Counted from the stretch's first letter, positions 42,832 to 51,925 are shown. The stretch: 64,000 bases of DNA from JAHEDH01 sp963753285 (GCA_963753285.1 CAVWBT010000010.1:186001-250000); one strand, 5' to 3'. Notes: generated from the letters alone by a model not told the origin. Made by a program: numbers and translations.

Positions 42832-43671
42832 GTGTCCACACAACCGACGGTCAACACCTCGAAAGGCGCCCCTCTGGTCGTCGCCGAGAACATGACGGTT
42901 GGCTACGAGCTGGAACGAGAGCGCAAGCTGCTCACCGCGCTCACCAACATCAACCTCACCGTCCACGAAGGTGAGTTCCTGGTCCTCGTCGGGCCCTCGG
43001 GCTGCGGCAAGACCACGTTCATCAACGCGGTCGCCGGCCTGCTGGAGCCCTGGGAGGGCACCATCACGTATGAAGGCAAACCCATCAGAGGGACGTCGAA
43101 GGACCGTGCCATGGTGTTTCAGGACTATGCGGTCATGCCCTGGCGGACCGTCGAGAAGAACGTTCGGATGCCCTTCGAGTTCCGCGACACCGGCGCTTCC
43201 CACAAGGAGGTCGGGGAGCGGGTCCAGGCAATGATCGAGAACGTCGGCCTGCAGGGATTCGAGCAGTCGTACCCGCACGAACTCTCCGGCGGCATGCGCC
43301 AGCGCGTGGGCATCGCAAGGGCAATGGTCACCCAACCGAAGCTGCTGCTCGCCGACGAGCCGTTCGGTGCGCTCGACGCCATGACCCGAGAGGTGCTGCA
43401 GGCACAACTCGAGACGCTCGTCATGAACGCCGGCCAAACGGTCGTGTTCATCACCCACTCGATCGACGAGGCCATCAGCCTCGGCGACCGGGTCGCGGTC
43501 ATCTCGCACCGACCCGGCACTGTCCGTGAGATCGTCGAAGTGAACATCGAGCGGCCCCGCCTCGCGGAAGGTGAGATCACCAAGCACCCCGAGTACGGGA
43601 GACTGCGCGAGCATCTCTGGGGTCTGGTCAAGGACGAGGCGCTGGGAGCCAAGTCGGGGGCCCTGGCATGA
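42832..43671 (+). CDS. ABC transporter ATPase, NitT/TauT (SsuB/TauB) type
   Basis: 279 residues from GTG 42832 (GGAG upstream). Walker A GPSGCGKT, Q-loop VFQDYAVMPWRT, signature LSGGMRQR, Walker B LLLADEPFGALD, H-loop FITHSIDEA; all typical of the nitrate/sulfonate/bicarbonate family. Forms an importer with the permease (ATGA overlap) and the lipoprotein that follow. Likely substrates for such systems are sulfonates, riboflavin precursors, pyrimidines or aromatic acids. Confidence 0.92.
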   Translation: MSTQPTVNTSKGAPLVVAENMTVGYELERERKLLTALTNINLTVHEGEFLVLVGPSGCGKTTFINAVAGLLEPWEGTITYEGKPIRGTSKDRAMVFQDYAVMPWRTVEKNVRMPFEFRDTGASHKEVGERVQAMIENVGLQGFEQSYPHELSGGMRQRVGIARAMVTQPKLLLADEPFGALDAMTREVLQAQLETLVMNAGQTVVFITHSIDEAISLGDRVAVISHRPGTVREIVEVNIERPRLAEGEITKHPEYGRLREHLWGLVKDEALGAKSGALA

Positions 43672-44576
43672 CCGACCAACTCGCACCGAAGAAGGCCTCG
43701 GACGGCGGCTCGATCGCCTCGCAACCGCGGCTCCGGGACGCCGAATGGACCTGGGAGCGGATCTGGCGACGAAGCCGGTACCCGGTGATCACCATCATCA
43801 ATCTCACGATCTTCGCGTTCATCTGGCAGCTCGTCGCCAACTGGTACGGCAACTTCAACTTCTTCCCGAAGTTCACCGACATGATGAGCGCCTTCTGGAC
43901 CGGGTGGTTCGGTGGGGGCGATACCACGAACGAGACGTTCGACCTCCTTCAGGACTTCGTCATCGCACGCAACTTCTGGGTGACGCTGAAGCTGTATCTG
44001 CTCGCCATGGGAGCTTCGATCGTGGTCGGCATTCCGCTCGGTCTCCTCATGGGAGGCAGCAAGTGGATCGACGCCATCTTCAGCCCGTACGTGTGGACCC
44101 TCTCGTCACTCCCGAGAATCGCCATCGCCCCTATCCTCATCCTGTTCCTCGGACTCGGCGATTCCTTCAAGTTCGCCGTCATCATCTCCACGGCGATCTT
44201 CCCGGTGATCATCAACACCTGGGCCGGTGTCAAGACGACGGAGCAATCACTGATCAACGCAGCCCGGGTGTTCGGCGCGTCCAAGGGGCAGATCTATCAG
44301 AAAGTCGTGCTGCCATACACGTTGCCGTTCGTGGTCAGCGGCGTCCAGTTGAGCCTGAGCCGCGGCCTGGTCGGCGTCGTGATCGCCGAGTTCTTGTCTG
44401 GAGCCAGCAAGGACGGCGGCATCGGTTGGCTCATCTTCCGCTCGGCCCGCACATTCAATGCTTCCCTCACCTACGCAGCGCTCTTGAGCCTCGCGCTCTT
44501 TGCGCTGTTGTTGGTGCAGGGCACACGGTCTATGGAAGCTCGGATCGCCCCATGGAGACAGGTCAGCAAGACCTGA
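43668..44576 (+). CDS. ABC transporter permease, NitT/TauT type
   Basis: 302 residues with a cytosolic N-terminal tail of about 40 residues, then six membrane segments. The EAA loop is ...SLINAARVFGASKGQIYQKVVLPY, the standard form in SsuC/TauC relatives. Its start overlaps the ATPase stop. 22 bp after it lies the substrate-binding protein. Confidence 0.92.
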   Translation: MTDQLAPKKASDGGSIASQPRLRDAEWTWERIWRRSRYPVITIINLTIFAFIWQLVANWYGNFNFFPKFTDMMSAFWTGWFGGGDTTNETFDLLQDFVIARNFWVTLKLYLLAMGASIVVGIPLGLLMGGSKWIDAIFSPYVWTLSSLPRIAIAPILILFLGLGDSFKFAVIISTAIFPVIINTWAGVKTTEQSLINAARVFGASKGQIYQKVVLPYTLPFVVSGVQLSLSRGLVGVVIAEFLSGASKDGGIGWLIFRSARTFNASLTYAALLSLALFALLLVQGTRSMEARIAPWRQVSKT

Positions 44577-44598
44577 CACGAAAACGGAGGAGAACAAC

Positions 44599-45756
44599 AT
44601 GACGGACAGCAATGAGCTCTTTGGTCCGGTTTCGCGAAGGCGATTCCTGGGTCTGAGCGGCCTCGCCGCCGGTGCAGTCGCCCTCGGCGCCTGCGGCTCG
44701 GACGACGCAGCGACGACGACCACGGCAGCCGGCGACGCAGCGACGACCACCGCTGCGTCCGACGGGATCCCGCGGGTCCAGGCCTCAGGCATCACCGTCG
44801 GGTACAACAACCCGAACCGGATGCTGCGCTCGCCGCTCTATCTCGGACAGTCGGAGGAGCTCGGCTTCTTCGAGGAGGTCGGGATCACCGACGTCACGAT
44901 CAACGATGCAGACGACCCGGTCCCCCCGATGCTCGCCGGTGAGTACAAGATCGCCGGATTCGACTCCGACGTGCTCTTCGACGCAATCGGCAAGGAAGTG
45001 CTCGACGCCAAGATGCTCAACATCAACCTCGGCAGCCAGGCGCTGATCCTGCTGGGGGCGGAGGGCATCGCGACCGTCGACGATCTCCGCGGCAAGCGAG
45101 TCGGTATGGGCCGAGCCGGACAGGTCAACGAGGCGTTCGCCAAGTACATGGTCGAGGACCTCGGGCTGTCGGTCGACGACGACATCATCGCCACCGAGAT
45201 GACCGGAGGCTCGAACGACTGGATCCAGGCGCTGCTCACCGGGCAGATCGATGCATCGATCGGGTTCGCCCGGCACATCCCGCTGGTCACCGAGGCAGGC
45301 GGAAACGTGCTGTACAACGACTTCCTGCCACTGCCCCAGTACGGGTTCGCCATGCGGACCGAGGACATCGCGGCGGATCCGGACTTCCCGGCTGCGTGGG
45401 CGTATGCCTACATCCAGGCGCAACGCTGGGCCAAGGATCCGGCGAACTTCGACGACCTGGTCCGGATCCTGTCCGAGGAGTTCGAGATCGACCTGCCGGA
45501 CGCGTTCTTCGTGGACGAGGTCTATCAGATCGACAACAACACGATGACCCAGGACCTGGGCTTCGACCCGGCCGAGATGGACAACCTGATGAACTTCGTG
45601 ATTCCGTACGGCAACGTGCCGGCGGACATCAACGACAAGTGGCGCGGGTACTTCGACATCACCGGTCTGCACCGGGCGCAAGCGGCGCTGGGCCTCGAGC
45701 TCAACCCGTCTGCCGACCTCAGCACCGGCGAGGAGAAGGTCGCCCCGCTCGGCTGA
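44599..45756 (+). CDS. ABC substrate-binding lipoprotein, NitT/TauT type, Tat-exported
   Basis: 385 residues. ATG 44599 follows GGAGGAG. A twin-arginine signal SRRRFLG (residues 12-18) runs into a lipobox LGAC with Cys32, so it is probably a Tat-exported lipoprotein. Binding-protein features: GYNNPNRMLRSPLYLGQSEELGFFEE and GMGRAGQVNEAF. The fold (SsuA/THI5-like) binds sulfonates, nitrate, pyrimidines or aromatics. Followed by a clean terminator hairpin. Confidence 0.92.
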   Translation: MTDSNELFGPVSRRRFLGLSGLAAGAVALGACGSDDAATTTTAAGDAATTTAASDGIPRVQASGITVGYNNPNRMLRSPLYLGQSEELGFFEEVGITDVTINDADDPVPPMLAGEYKIAGFDSDVLFDAIGKEVLDAKMLNINLGSQALILLGAEGIATVDDLRGKRVGMGRAGQVNEAFAKYMVEDLGLSVDDDIIATEMTGGSNDWIQALLTGQIDASIGFARHIPLVTEAGGNVLYNDFLPLPQYGFAMRTEDIAADPDFPAAWAYAYIQAQRWAKDPANFDDLVRILSEEFEIDLPDAFFVDEVYQIDNNTMTQDLGFDPAEMDNLMNFVIPYGNVPADINDKWRGYFDITGLHRAQAALGLELNPSADLSTGEEKVAPLG

Positions 45757-45781
45757 GCATACGCAACACGCGATACGCAAT

Positions 45782-45808
45782 ACGCCCCACGCCCAGCGCG
45801 TGGGGCGT
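45782..45808 (+). terminator. Intrinsic-type terminator of the NitT/TauT operon
   Basis: Perfect 10-bp stem ACGCCCCACG / CGTGGGGCGT with a 7-nt loop, 25 bp after the stop of the substrate-binding protein, followed by GTTGTGTCT (weakly U-rich). Confidence 0.75.
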
Positions 45809-45813
45809 GTTGT

Positions 45814-45949
45814 GTCTCACGTCTCACGTCTCACGTTCCATGTTCCGCGTGAGTGAACACGAGGGCGGGATGGCGTCGCCCCGTCGACCTCCGGCGGGGA
45901 TGGGGCAGATCCCCGTGAGACGTGAGACGTGAGACGTGAGACGTGAGAC
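45814..45949. repeat. Inverted heptamer repeats: GTCTCAC x3 ... GTGAGAC x5
   Basis: Three exact GTCTCAC units (45,814-45,834), then degenerate heptads (GTTCCAT-GTTCCGC-GTGAGTG), an 80-bp spacer, then five exact GTGAGAC units (45,915-45,949). The two unit types are reverse complements, so the RNA of either strand can fold into a long stem of at least 21 bp. Located between the 3' ends of two convergent genes. Confidence 0.85.
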
Positions 45950-45951
45950 GA

Positions 45952-45976
45952 AGGCGGCGGCGCGCCAGCGCCGCCT
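45952..45976 (-). terminator. Hairpin at the 3' end of the EamA gene
   Basis: 8-bp stem AGGCGGCG / CGCCGCCT with a 9-nt loop, overlapping the stop codon of the minus-strand EamA gene by two bases. It may serve as its terminator together with the adjacent heptamer stem. Confidence 0.55.
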
Positions 45977-46841
45977 ACGCCAGGATCACGATGATCGAGC
46001 CGGCCATGATGAGGCCGGTGCCGATGACCAGGGGTGACGTGATGCGCTCCATCTCGGTACCGATGATGAGCGGGGCAGTGGCGACGACCACCGGTGCGGA
46101 CAGCTGCATGAGGGTGATGGCGACGGCGATCTCGATGAGGTCGTACGACGCCCATTGCGAGGCGATGGCGATCGCGACGATCAGCCCGGCGAGCGTCAGC
46201 CACAGAGCGTTGCTGCGTGGGATCGCACCCGAGCCCCTCCACCGCCCGGTCACCGTCAGCGAGACTCCGTAGGCGAGTGCGGCGGCGGTCATCCCGACGG
46301 TGACTCCCAGGAGTGGGTAGGGGAGGCCCTCCAGGCCCCAGCGGATGAACAGCGGGCTGGTTCCCCAGCTCAGGGCGCACAGCAGTCCGAACCATGGGAT
46401 CTTCGTGCCGTCGGCGGCGACTGTCTTCATTCCTCGCAGCGACAGGATCGCCAGCCCGCCGACGACCAGGACGACCCCGGCACCCGTCGCGAGCGTGAGC
46501 GCCTCTCCGAGCACGAGGGCCGCGAGCAGCGTACCGACCAGGGGCGTGGCGGCGGCGGTGGCGCCGGTGCGTGCGGCGCCGACCTGTTGCTGGCTGATCG
46601 AGAGGAACGTCCAGCCGAAGTAGAAGTGGACGATCCCGGCGCCGGCGAAGAAGGCGAGCGACGAGAGGGGTGCAGCCCACAGTTCCTCCACGTCCTGAGT
46701 GATGGCGGACACGATCGCCAACGCGATCGCGCCGATCAGCAGAAGGCCGAAGGTCGCTCGGTATGCGTCGATGCCGGCATTCGCCCGTCGGTTGACCGCC
46801 TGGAAGATGCCGAAGCCCACTCCGGCGATGATGGCGAACAC
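45975..46841 (-). CDS. EamA/DMT-family membrane transporter
   Basis: 288 residues from GTG 46841, chosen because the first membrane helix (MFAIIAGVGFGIFQAVNRRANAG) starts there and no ATG is in frame upstream. About ten membrane helices in two EamA halves (VGTLLAALVLGEALTLATGAGVVL in the first, IVILA at the end). It is behind operator site 8, so it likely belongs to the catabolic regulon, perhaps importing or exporting a pathway compound. Confidence 0.83.
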   Translation of the reverse strand: MFAIIAGVGFGIFQAVNRRANAGIDAYRATFGLLLIGAIALAIVSAITQDVEELWAAPLSSLAFFAGAGIVHFYFGWTFLSISQQQVGAARTGATAAATPLVGTLLAALVLGEALTLATGAGVVLVVGGLAILSLRGMKTVAADGTKIPWFGLLCALSWGTSPLFIRWGLEGLPYPLLGVTVGMTAAALAYGVSLTVTGRWRGSGAIPRSNALWLTLAGLIVAIAIASQWASYDLIEIAVAITLMQLSAPVVVATAPLIIGTEMERITSPLVIGTGLIMAGSIIVILA

Positions 46842-46895
46842 GATTCCGCTCAGATGGACCGTCCTGATATGCGGCCACGCACGGTAGCCGTTCCT

Positions 46896-46907
46896 GCAAT
46901 CGATTGT
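46896..46907. promoter_or_regulatory. LacI-type operator site 8 (GCAATCGATTGT)
   Basis: One mismatch from the palindrome; left flank T. Lies 55 bp upstream of the EamA start (46,841) and 35 bp downstream of the stop of the previous minus-strand gene. Confidence 0.75.
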
Positions 46908-46941
46908 ATCCCTGTGGGGTGAACGACCGAGTGTGGCGGTG

Positions 46942-48192
46942 TCAGTCGGGGGGAGCCTCGCCGTCGGGGAGGAGTCGCCACGCAGCGGGACCCGGCCCCC
47001 GGGACCCGAATGCGAACAGGTCGCCCCGGAACTCGAGGACGGACATGATGCGCGGCGGCGGCCACGGGGTCAGCCCGGAGGTCACTTCGACGCCGATCCA
47101 TTCCGTGCCCTGCTGGCTCACGAACACCTCCGGGCCCATCGAGATCACCGATCTCGTGAACGCAGAAGCGGCGAAGAGTTTGCCGTCGACGGCTGCCACC
47201 CACCCGCCGATGCCCGGGCGTTCGATCCCGGTGGGTGTGGGGCTCCAGGTTCCGTTCTCGCCCACGGACCAGACGAACACGAGCGCCTCGGGGTCCGACG
47301 CGCTCCTCGTGAGCGCGGTCAGTGTTCCGGAGCGCCACGTGAGCGCGGTCACGGCGTCACCGTCCGGCTCGGGTGTGGGGAGATGCGTCCACTCACCCTG
47401 TTCGAACGTCCAGATCGAGGCTCCTTCGTCGTCTGCCCCGCCGACGGCGAACCCGGATGGAGTGACGGCGACATCGGCGAACCACGTTGCGGGGCTGTCG
47501 GGCGTGATGTCGGTCCAGGTGATCCCGTCCCTACTCGACCACACCCGGGGCGTCGCCTCGGGGATCGGCGCAGTGAGCGGCTCGAGAACGGCGGGGCCCT
47601 CCCATCCGATGGCGATCACGGCCTCGGCCGCTGCCGCCAGGTCGGTGACGACGCCGTTGGCGGGGAGTCCGGTGACCGGGCTCGGCTCCCACGATGTGCC
47701 GTCGGGCGAGCTCCAGATCCTCGGCACGGCATCGGTGATCGTGCCTCTGAACGCCTGGTCGATCTGGTAGCCGCCTGCGAGGAATCCCGCCGGTCCTTTC
47801 ACGAGGGCAGCGATGAGCTCGCCCATCTCCCACGGTCCCGACGCTCGATTCCACGACACCCCGTCCGTCGAGGTCCAGACGAACGGGGTGGAGTCCACTC
47901 TCCGTCCCGTGCCGGCGGCGATCAGGCCGACGCCGGAGTCGAGGACCGACGTGAACGCCCCCTCTCCCGAGAACTCGATCTCGGTCCACGTGCCCTCGGG
48001 GGGTGAGAAGGGCTTCGGTACGAGCGTCGGGTCTGGCTCCGAGATCTCCGCCGTGTCTGGTGATGAGACCGACCAACCGATGATCGCAACTGCAACGGCT
48101 GCGAACAGTGCGGGGATTCTCCATCTGCGACGTCGTCGCACGGCGCCCGGAGCATGCGATTCGGCGGTTTCGATGAGGATCCGGTCACTCAC
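46942..48192 (-). CDS. Membrane-anchored beta-propeller-like protein of unknown function
   Basis: 416 residues. A basic N-terminus (RRRRRWRIP) leads to one membrane helix (ALFAAVAVAIIGWSV, about residues 28-42), then an outside region with repeated W-T/S-S-x-DG blocks (VWTSTDGVSWNRAS, IWSSPDGTSWEPS, VWSSRDGITWTDI), the pattern of BNR/sialidase-like beta-propellers. No catalytic residues are recognisable. Possibly a sensor or cell-wall protein. It stands alone between the regulon genes. Confidence 0.7.
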   Translation of the reverse strand: MSDRILIETAESHAPGAVRRRRRWRIPALFAAVAVAIIGWSVSSPDTAEISEPDPTLVPKPFSPPEGTWTEIEFSGEGAFTSVLDSGVGLIAAGTGRRVDSTPFVWTSTDGVSWNRASGPWEMGELIAALVKGPAGFLAGGYQIDQAFRGTITDAVPRIWSSPDGTSWEPSPVTGLPANGVVTDLAAAAEAVIAIGWEGPAVLEPLTAPIPEATPRVWSSRDGITWTDITPDSPATWFADVAVTPSGFAVGGADDEGASIWTFEQGEWTHLPTPEPDGDAVTALTWRSGTLTALTRSASDPEALVFVWSVGENGTWSPTPTGIERPGIGGWVAAVDGKLFAASAFTRSVISMGPEVFVSQQGTEWIGVEVTSGLTPWPPPRIMSVLEFRGDLFAFGSRGPGPAAWRLLPDGEAPPD

Positions 48193-48234
48193 GGGATCAA
48201 CATATGGCTCGGTGTCGGCAACCGGGAATTCTGC

Positions 48235-49284
48235 TCAGTCTTCGGTCGGAACCTCGAGTGCGCCGGGCTGGGTCATGTCGAGGATCGGCGTCGTCGGAGC
48301 TGCGAGCTCGTCGCCGGCGACCGTCTGCATCAGCGGGAGTGCGCCCTTGTTGACGAGCAGACGGAAGACGTCGGGCCGGTTGTAGTGCCCGGCCAGATCG
48401 TGACGCAGCTTCATCTTGACACCGATCTCGAGGTCCATGTCGGCGTACAGGATCAGCTCCTCGTTGCCGACGGTGGGGCCTGCGACGACGCGGGTGTCGG
48501 GGGCGACGATGCACGAGCCGCCGCCGATGTCTTCTCTGCCGAGGAACTCACGATCGGAGTCGGTCTCGGCGATCATCTCGCGGATCCGGTCGTCGACGAC
48601 CGCCGAGGCGCTCATCACCCACGCCTTGGACATCTGGGCGAACGCCCTCGCCGCCGTCAGCGAGATCTCGGGCATCGGCAATGCCGGCTTCGGGAAGTGG
48701 TTCGGCCACGCCATCACATGGATCCGGGTGGCCTCGGCCGTGAGGGCGAAGATCGCCAGCGGGTTGGAGTTCTCCCCGCACATCAATCCCGACACCGGAC
48801 CGAACGGCGCAGGGAACACACCGAAGGTCTCCGGCCCGCCCGCCCGATGGACGAGACGCTCTCCGACGGTGGGTACGAGTTTCTGGTGTTTGCCGACATA
48901 CCCGCGAACGGGGTCGATGAAGACCTGGGTGTTGTACATCGTGCCGAAGGTGTTCGGGAGTTTCTCACAGACACCCATCACGACGAACGTGCCGGCTCGG
49001 GCGGCGGCGGCCTCCAGGGCGGCGATCTCCCTGCCGGGGACTTCGACCGAGTTCTTGAACAGCTCGACGGCCAGCGTGGTGCCGACCCGGTCGGTGCCCG
49101 AGTGGAAGTGGAACCAGATCGGGTGGGCCGGGATGAAGCCTTCGGGGAATGCGACGATCTCCGCGCCCGCTGCCCCGGCTTCCTCGATCAGGGCGATCGC
49201 CTTCTCGAGCGTGGCCTCCCGGTCGAGGAACACCGGTGCCGCCTGGACGACTGCGCCCCTCACGACCGGCTCGACGTCACCCAC
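48235..49284 (-). CDS. Nitrilase-family carbon-nitrogen hydrolase
   Basis: 349 residues. Catalytic triad: Glu in VAFPEGFIPAHP, Lys in VGKHQKLVPT, Cys in SGLMCGENSNPLA. The GERLVHRAG region and Cys-Gly-Glu-Asn context resemble true nitrilases more than amidases. It would turn a nitrile into an acid or an amide. The GTG start at 49284 overlaps the molybdenum hydroxylase gene by eight bases; a GTG at 49263 is an alternative. Last gene of the cupin/hydroxylase/nitrilase operon. Confidence 0.88.
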   Translation of the reverse strand: MGDVEPVVRGAVVQAAPVFLDREATLEKAIALIEEAGAAGAEIVAFPEGFIPAHPIWFHFHSGTDRVGTTLAVELFKNSVEVPGREIAALEAAAARAGTFVVMGVCEKLPNTFGTMYNTQVFIDPVRGYVGKHQKLVPTVGERLVHRAGGPETFGVFPAPFGPVSGLMCGENSNPLAIFALTAEATRIHVMAWPNHFPKPALPMPEISLTAARAFAQMSKAWVMSASAVVDDRIREMIAETDSDREFLGREDIGGGSCIVAPDTRVVAGPTVGNEELILYADMDLEIGVKMKLRHDLAGHYNRPDVFRLLVNKGALPLMQTVAGDELAAPTTPILDMTQPGALEVPTED

Positions 49285-51523
49285 CGGATGCCGCCTCGAT
49301 CGCCGTCCACACCCGGTGGGGCTGGAGCGGTAGCTGTAGGTCGGTCACGCCGAACGGGGCGAGGGCGTCGATGGCGGCGTTGAGCACCGCGGCGGGCATG
49401 CCGATGCATCCGGCCTCCCCGGTTCCCTTCGCCCCGAGGGGGTTCGACGGGGCGGGGTGCTCGAGATGGTCGGCCCTCGGAGCGGGCACGTCGGGAGCGT
49501 GAACCATGGAGTAGTCCATCATCGAGGCGGTGAGCGGCTGACCCGACTCGTCGTAGCGGATCGACTCGAACAGCGCCTGGCCCAGTCCCTGAGCGAGGGA
49601 CCCGTGGAGTTGCCCCTCCACAAGCATCGGGTTGAGCACCGTCCCGCAGTCGTCCACCGTGACCATGTCGAGGATGCGCACCTCGCCGGTCTCGAGCACG
49701 ACCTCGACGACGGCAGCGTGTGCTCCGTAGGGGAATGTCTGTGCTCCGGGGACGAACATCTCCTCGTCTGCGAGCGGTTCGGTCGCGACCAGGTCGAAGA
49801 GCGAGACCTCGGTACCGGGGACGCCGACCACCCGGAACGAACCGTCCTCGTATTCGATGTCGGCGAGTGCCGCCTCCAATTCTTCGGCGGCCCGCTTCTT
49901 GGCTTCTGCGAGGACCGAGTCGGACATCCGCCTGACCGCCGACGCCCCGATCTGGGTGGAGCGTGAAGCGAACGTGCCCACGCCGTCGGCGACCTCGTCG
50001 GTGTCCTTGGCGATGATCCGCACCGGGATGTCGCCGAAGACCTGTTGGGCGACCTGGGTCCATGCGGTGGCGTGGCCCTGTCCGGTGTCGGTGGAACCCG
50101 TGCGGACGATGACCTCACCGTCGGTGACCTCGACCTTTGCGTACTCGCCTGACTCGATCGCGCCACCGGCGCGCTCGATGAACGCTCCGAGTCCGATTCC
50201 GATCGGGTTGCCACCTTCCGACAGGCGGCGCTGCTGCTCGGCGCGCCGGCCCTCGAGGTCGAGCATCTCCATCGCCATGTCGATGGCCGCCACGTAATCA
50301 CCGGAGTCGTACACGGCGCCGGTGGGCGTGGTGTGGGGGAGTTCGCGAATGGCGTTCTTCCTGCGGACCTCGATCGGGTCGAGGCTCGCCTGGCGTGCGA
50401 ACGCGTCGATGGCTCGTTCGATCGCCAGTGCCGCCTCGGGTCGGCCGGCGCCACGGTACGAGCCGGTGGGCGCCCGATTGGTGACGACGATCGTCGTGTC
50501 GAACTCGAGGCGAGGGATGTCGTACATCCCGGTCGCCACGAGGCGCGAGAACATCGGGATCGCCGACCCGTTGTGCGGGTAGGCGCCGGTCTCGGCGAGG
50601 AGGTCGATCTTCGCCCGCGAGATCCGCCCGTCGGCAGACCCTTCGAGCGTCACCCGGTGACGCTGGGCGCGGCCGTGGGTCCCGGTGGTGAACTGTTCGC
50701 GCCGGGTCTGGATCCAGACGACGCGCCGGCCGAGCCTTCGAGCCAGTTCGGTGACGACGAGATACTCGGGGAAGAGCATGCCCTTCATGCCGAAGGCGCC
50801 GCCGACATCGGGGACCGTGACTCGCACCGCGTCGATTCCCAACATCTTGGAGAGCTGGTTTCGGAGGCGATGTGGCGCCTGGTGTCCGGCCCAGACGTGG
50901 ATGGGGGACGCCGTCCCGTCGGCGAGGATGGCCAGCGTCTCGATCGACACCGGCGCCAGACGCTGGCTGACGACCTCGACGGTCGAGGAGACATCCGGCC
51001 GGCCGGCAGGCTCTGGACCCTCGGCGAGCCTCAGCGCCGCTGCCACGTTCGGGCCGCCCTCGTACAGGTGGACATCGCTCTCGGCGGCGGTCTCGGGATC
51101 GTCGACGACCGGGAGTTCGTCGACCTCCACCCACACGAGATCGGCGGCGTCGGCTGCAGCCAGGGCGGACTCTGCCACGACGACGGCGACGGCGTCTCCG
51201 ACGAATCGGACGCGGTCGCGTGCCAGCACCGGCCGTTGCATGTATTCGGCTCCGGGGCCGCGGCCGGTGACCGATGCGATATCTGCGATGTCGAGGTCTT
51301 CGGCGGTGTAGATCCCGATCACTCCGGGCTCGGAGGTGGCCATCGCAGTGTCGATCTCGGTGATCGTGCCGTGGGCCACCGGGCTGCGGACGAAGGCGCA
51401 GTGGAGCGTGTCGGGCGTGACGAGGTCGGCGACGTATGCCCCGGTGCCACGCACGAGGGGGAGGTCTTCGAGTCTGCGGGTTGGTGCTCGACGTGAACTC
51501 ACGTCGCCGGTTCCCACGTTCAT
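49277..51523 (-). CDS. Xanthine-dehydrogenase-family molybdopterin-binding subunit (form II CoxL-like)
   Basis: 748 residues. Molybdenum hydroxylase large subunit: PDVGGAFGMKG, the active-site motif SYRGAGRPEA (AYRGAGR is characteristic of form II, as opposed to the CO-oxidising AYRCSFR loop), DTGQGHATAWTQ and catalytic Glu in GAKGTGEAG. It would hydroxylate an aromatic or heterocyclic carbon using water. The small 2Fe-2S and FAD subunits normally encoded next to it are absent here. ATG 51523 overlaps the cupin stop (ATGA). Confidence 0.9.
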   Translation of the reverse strand: MNVGTGDVSSRRAPTRRLEDLPLVRGTGAYVADLVTPDTLHCAFVRSPVAHGTITEIDTAMATSEPGVIGIYTAEDLDIADIASVTGRGPGAEYMQRPVLARDRVRFVGDAVAVVVAESALAAADAADLVWVEVDELPVVDDPETAAESDVHLYEGGPNVAAALRLAEGPEPAGRPDVSSTVEVVSQRLAPVSIETLAILADGTASPIHVWAGHQAPHRLRNQLSKMLGIDAVRVTVPDVGGAFGMKGMLFPEYLVVTELARRLGRRVVWIQTRREQFTTGTHGRAQRHRVTLEGSADGRISRAKIDLLAETGAYPHNGSAIPMFSRLVATGMYDIPRLEFDTTIVVTNRAPTGSYRGAGRPEAALAIERAIDAFARQASLDPIEVRRKNAIRELPHTTPTGAVYDSGDYVAAIDMAMEMLDLEGRRAEQQRRLSEGGNPIGIGLGAFIERAGGAIESGEYAKVEVTDGEVIVRTGSTDTGQGHATAWTQVAQQVFGDIPVRIIAKDTDEVADGVGTFASRSTQIGASAVRRMSDSVLAEAKKRAAEELEAALADIEYEDGSFRVVGVPGTEVSLFDLVATEPLADEEMFVPGAQTFPYGAHAAVVEVVLETGEVRILDMVTVDDCGTVLNPMLVEGQLHGSLAQGLGQALFESIRYDESGQPLTASMMDYSMVHAPDVPAPRADHLEHPAPSNPLGAKGTGEAGCIGMPAAVLNAAIDALAPFGVTDLQLPLQPHRVWTAIEAASGG

Positions 51524-51894
51524 ATGTCGTCGGCCTGGATCCAGACGGTCTCTGTCGGTGCCGGGACCCACAGCTCGTAGAACGAGAAGTCCTCGTCGCT
51601 GGTGTTCTCGAACCAGTGAACCTCGCCGTCGTCGGCGAGCGCCACGTCGCCCTTGTTCAACGTGTAGGTGCGGTCGTCGAGGTGGAGCACGCCCGTGCCC
51701 GAGTCGACGAAGAAGAAGTGCTTGGCCCCGACGTGGTAGTGGGCGGCGGCCGAGTCGCCCGGGTGATAGGTGATGTGGTCGGCCTTGATGTCGGTCGTGC
51801 CGAACAACCCTTCGGTGATGAGGTCCACCCGATCCCGGCTGTCGCGGGTCGATCTGATCTTGGGAAGCTCCGAGAACGGGATCACCGATGGCAT
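51520..51894 (-). CDS. Cupin-domain protein
   Basis: 124 residues, single cupin barrel with SAAAHYHVGAKHFFFVDSGTG and HWFENTSDEDFSFYELW as the metal-binding regions. First gene of the operon with molybdenum hydroxylase and nitrilase, 32 bp downstream of operator site 9. Function unknown; the third small cupin of the regulon. Confidence 0.85.
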   Translation of the reverse strand: MPSVIPFSELPKIRSTRDSRDRVDLITEGLFGTTDIKADHITYHPGDSAAAHYHVGAKHFFFVDSGTGVLHLDDRTYTLNKGDVALADDGEVHWFENTSDEDFSFYELWVPAPTETVWIQADDI

Positions 51895-51925
51895 GGGAGA
51901 AAGCTACCCGCTTCCGCCTCACCCT

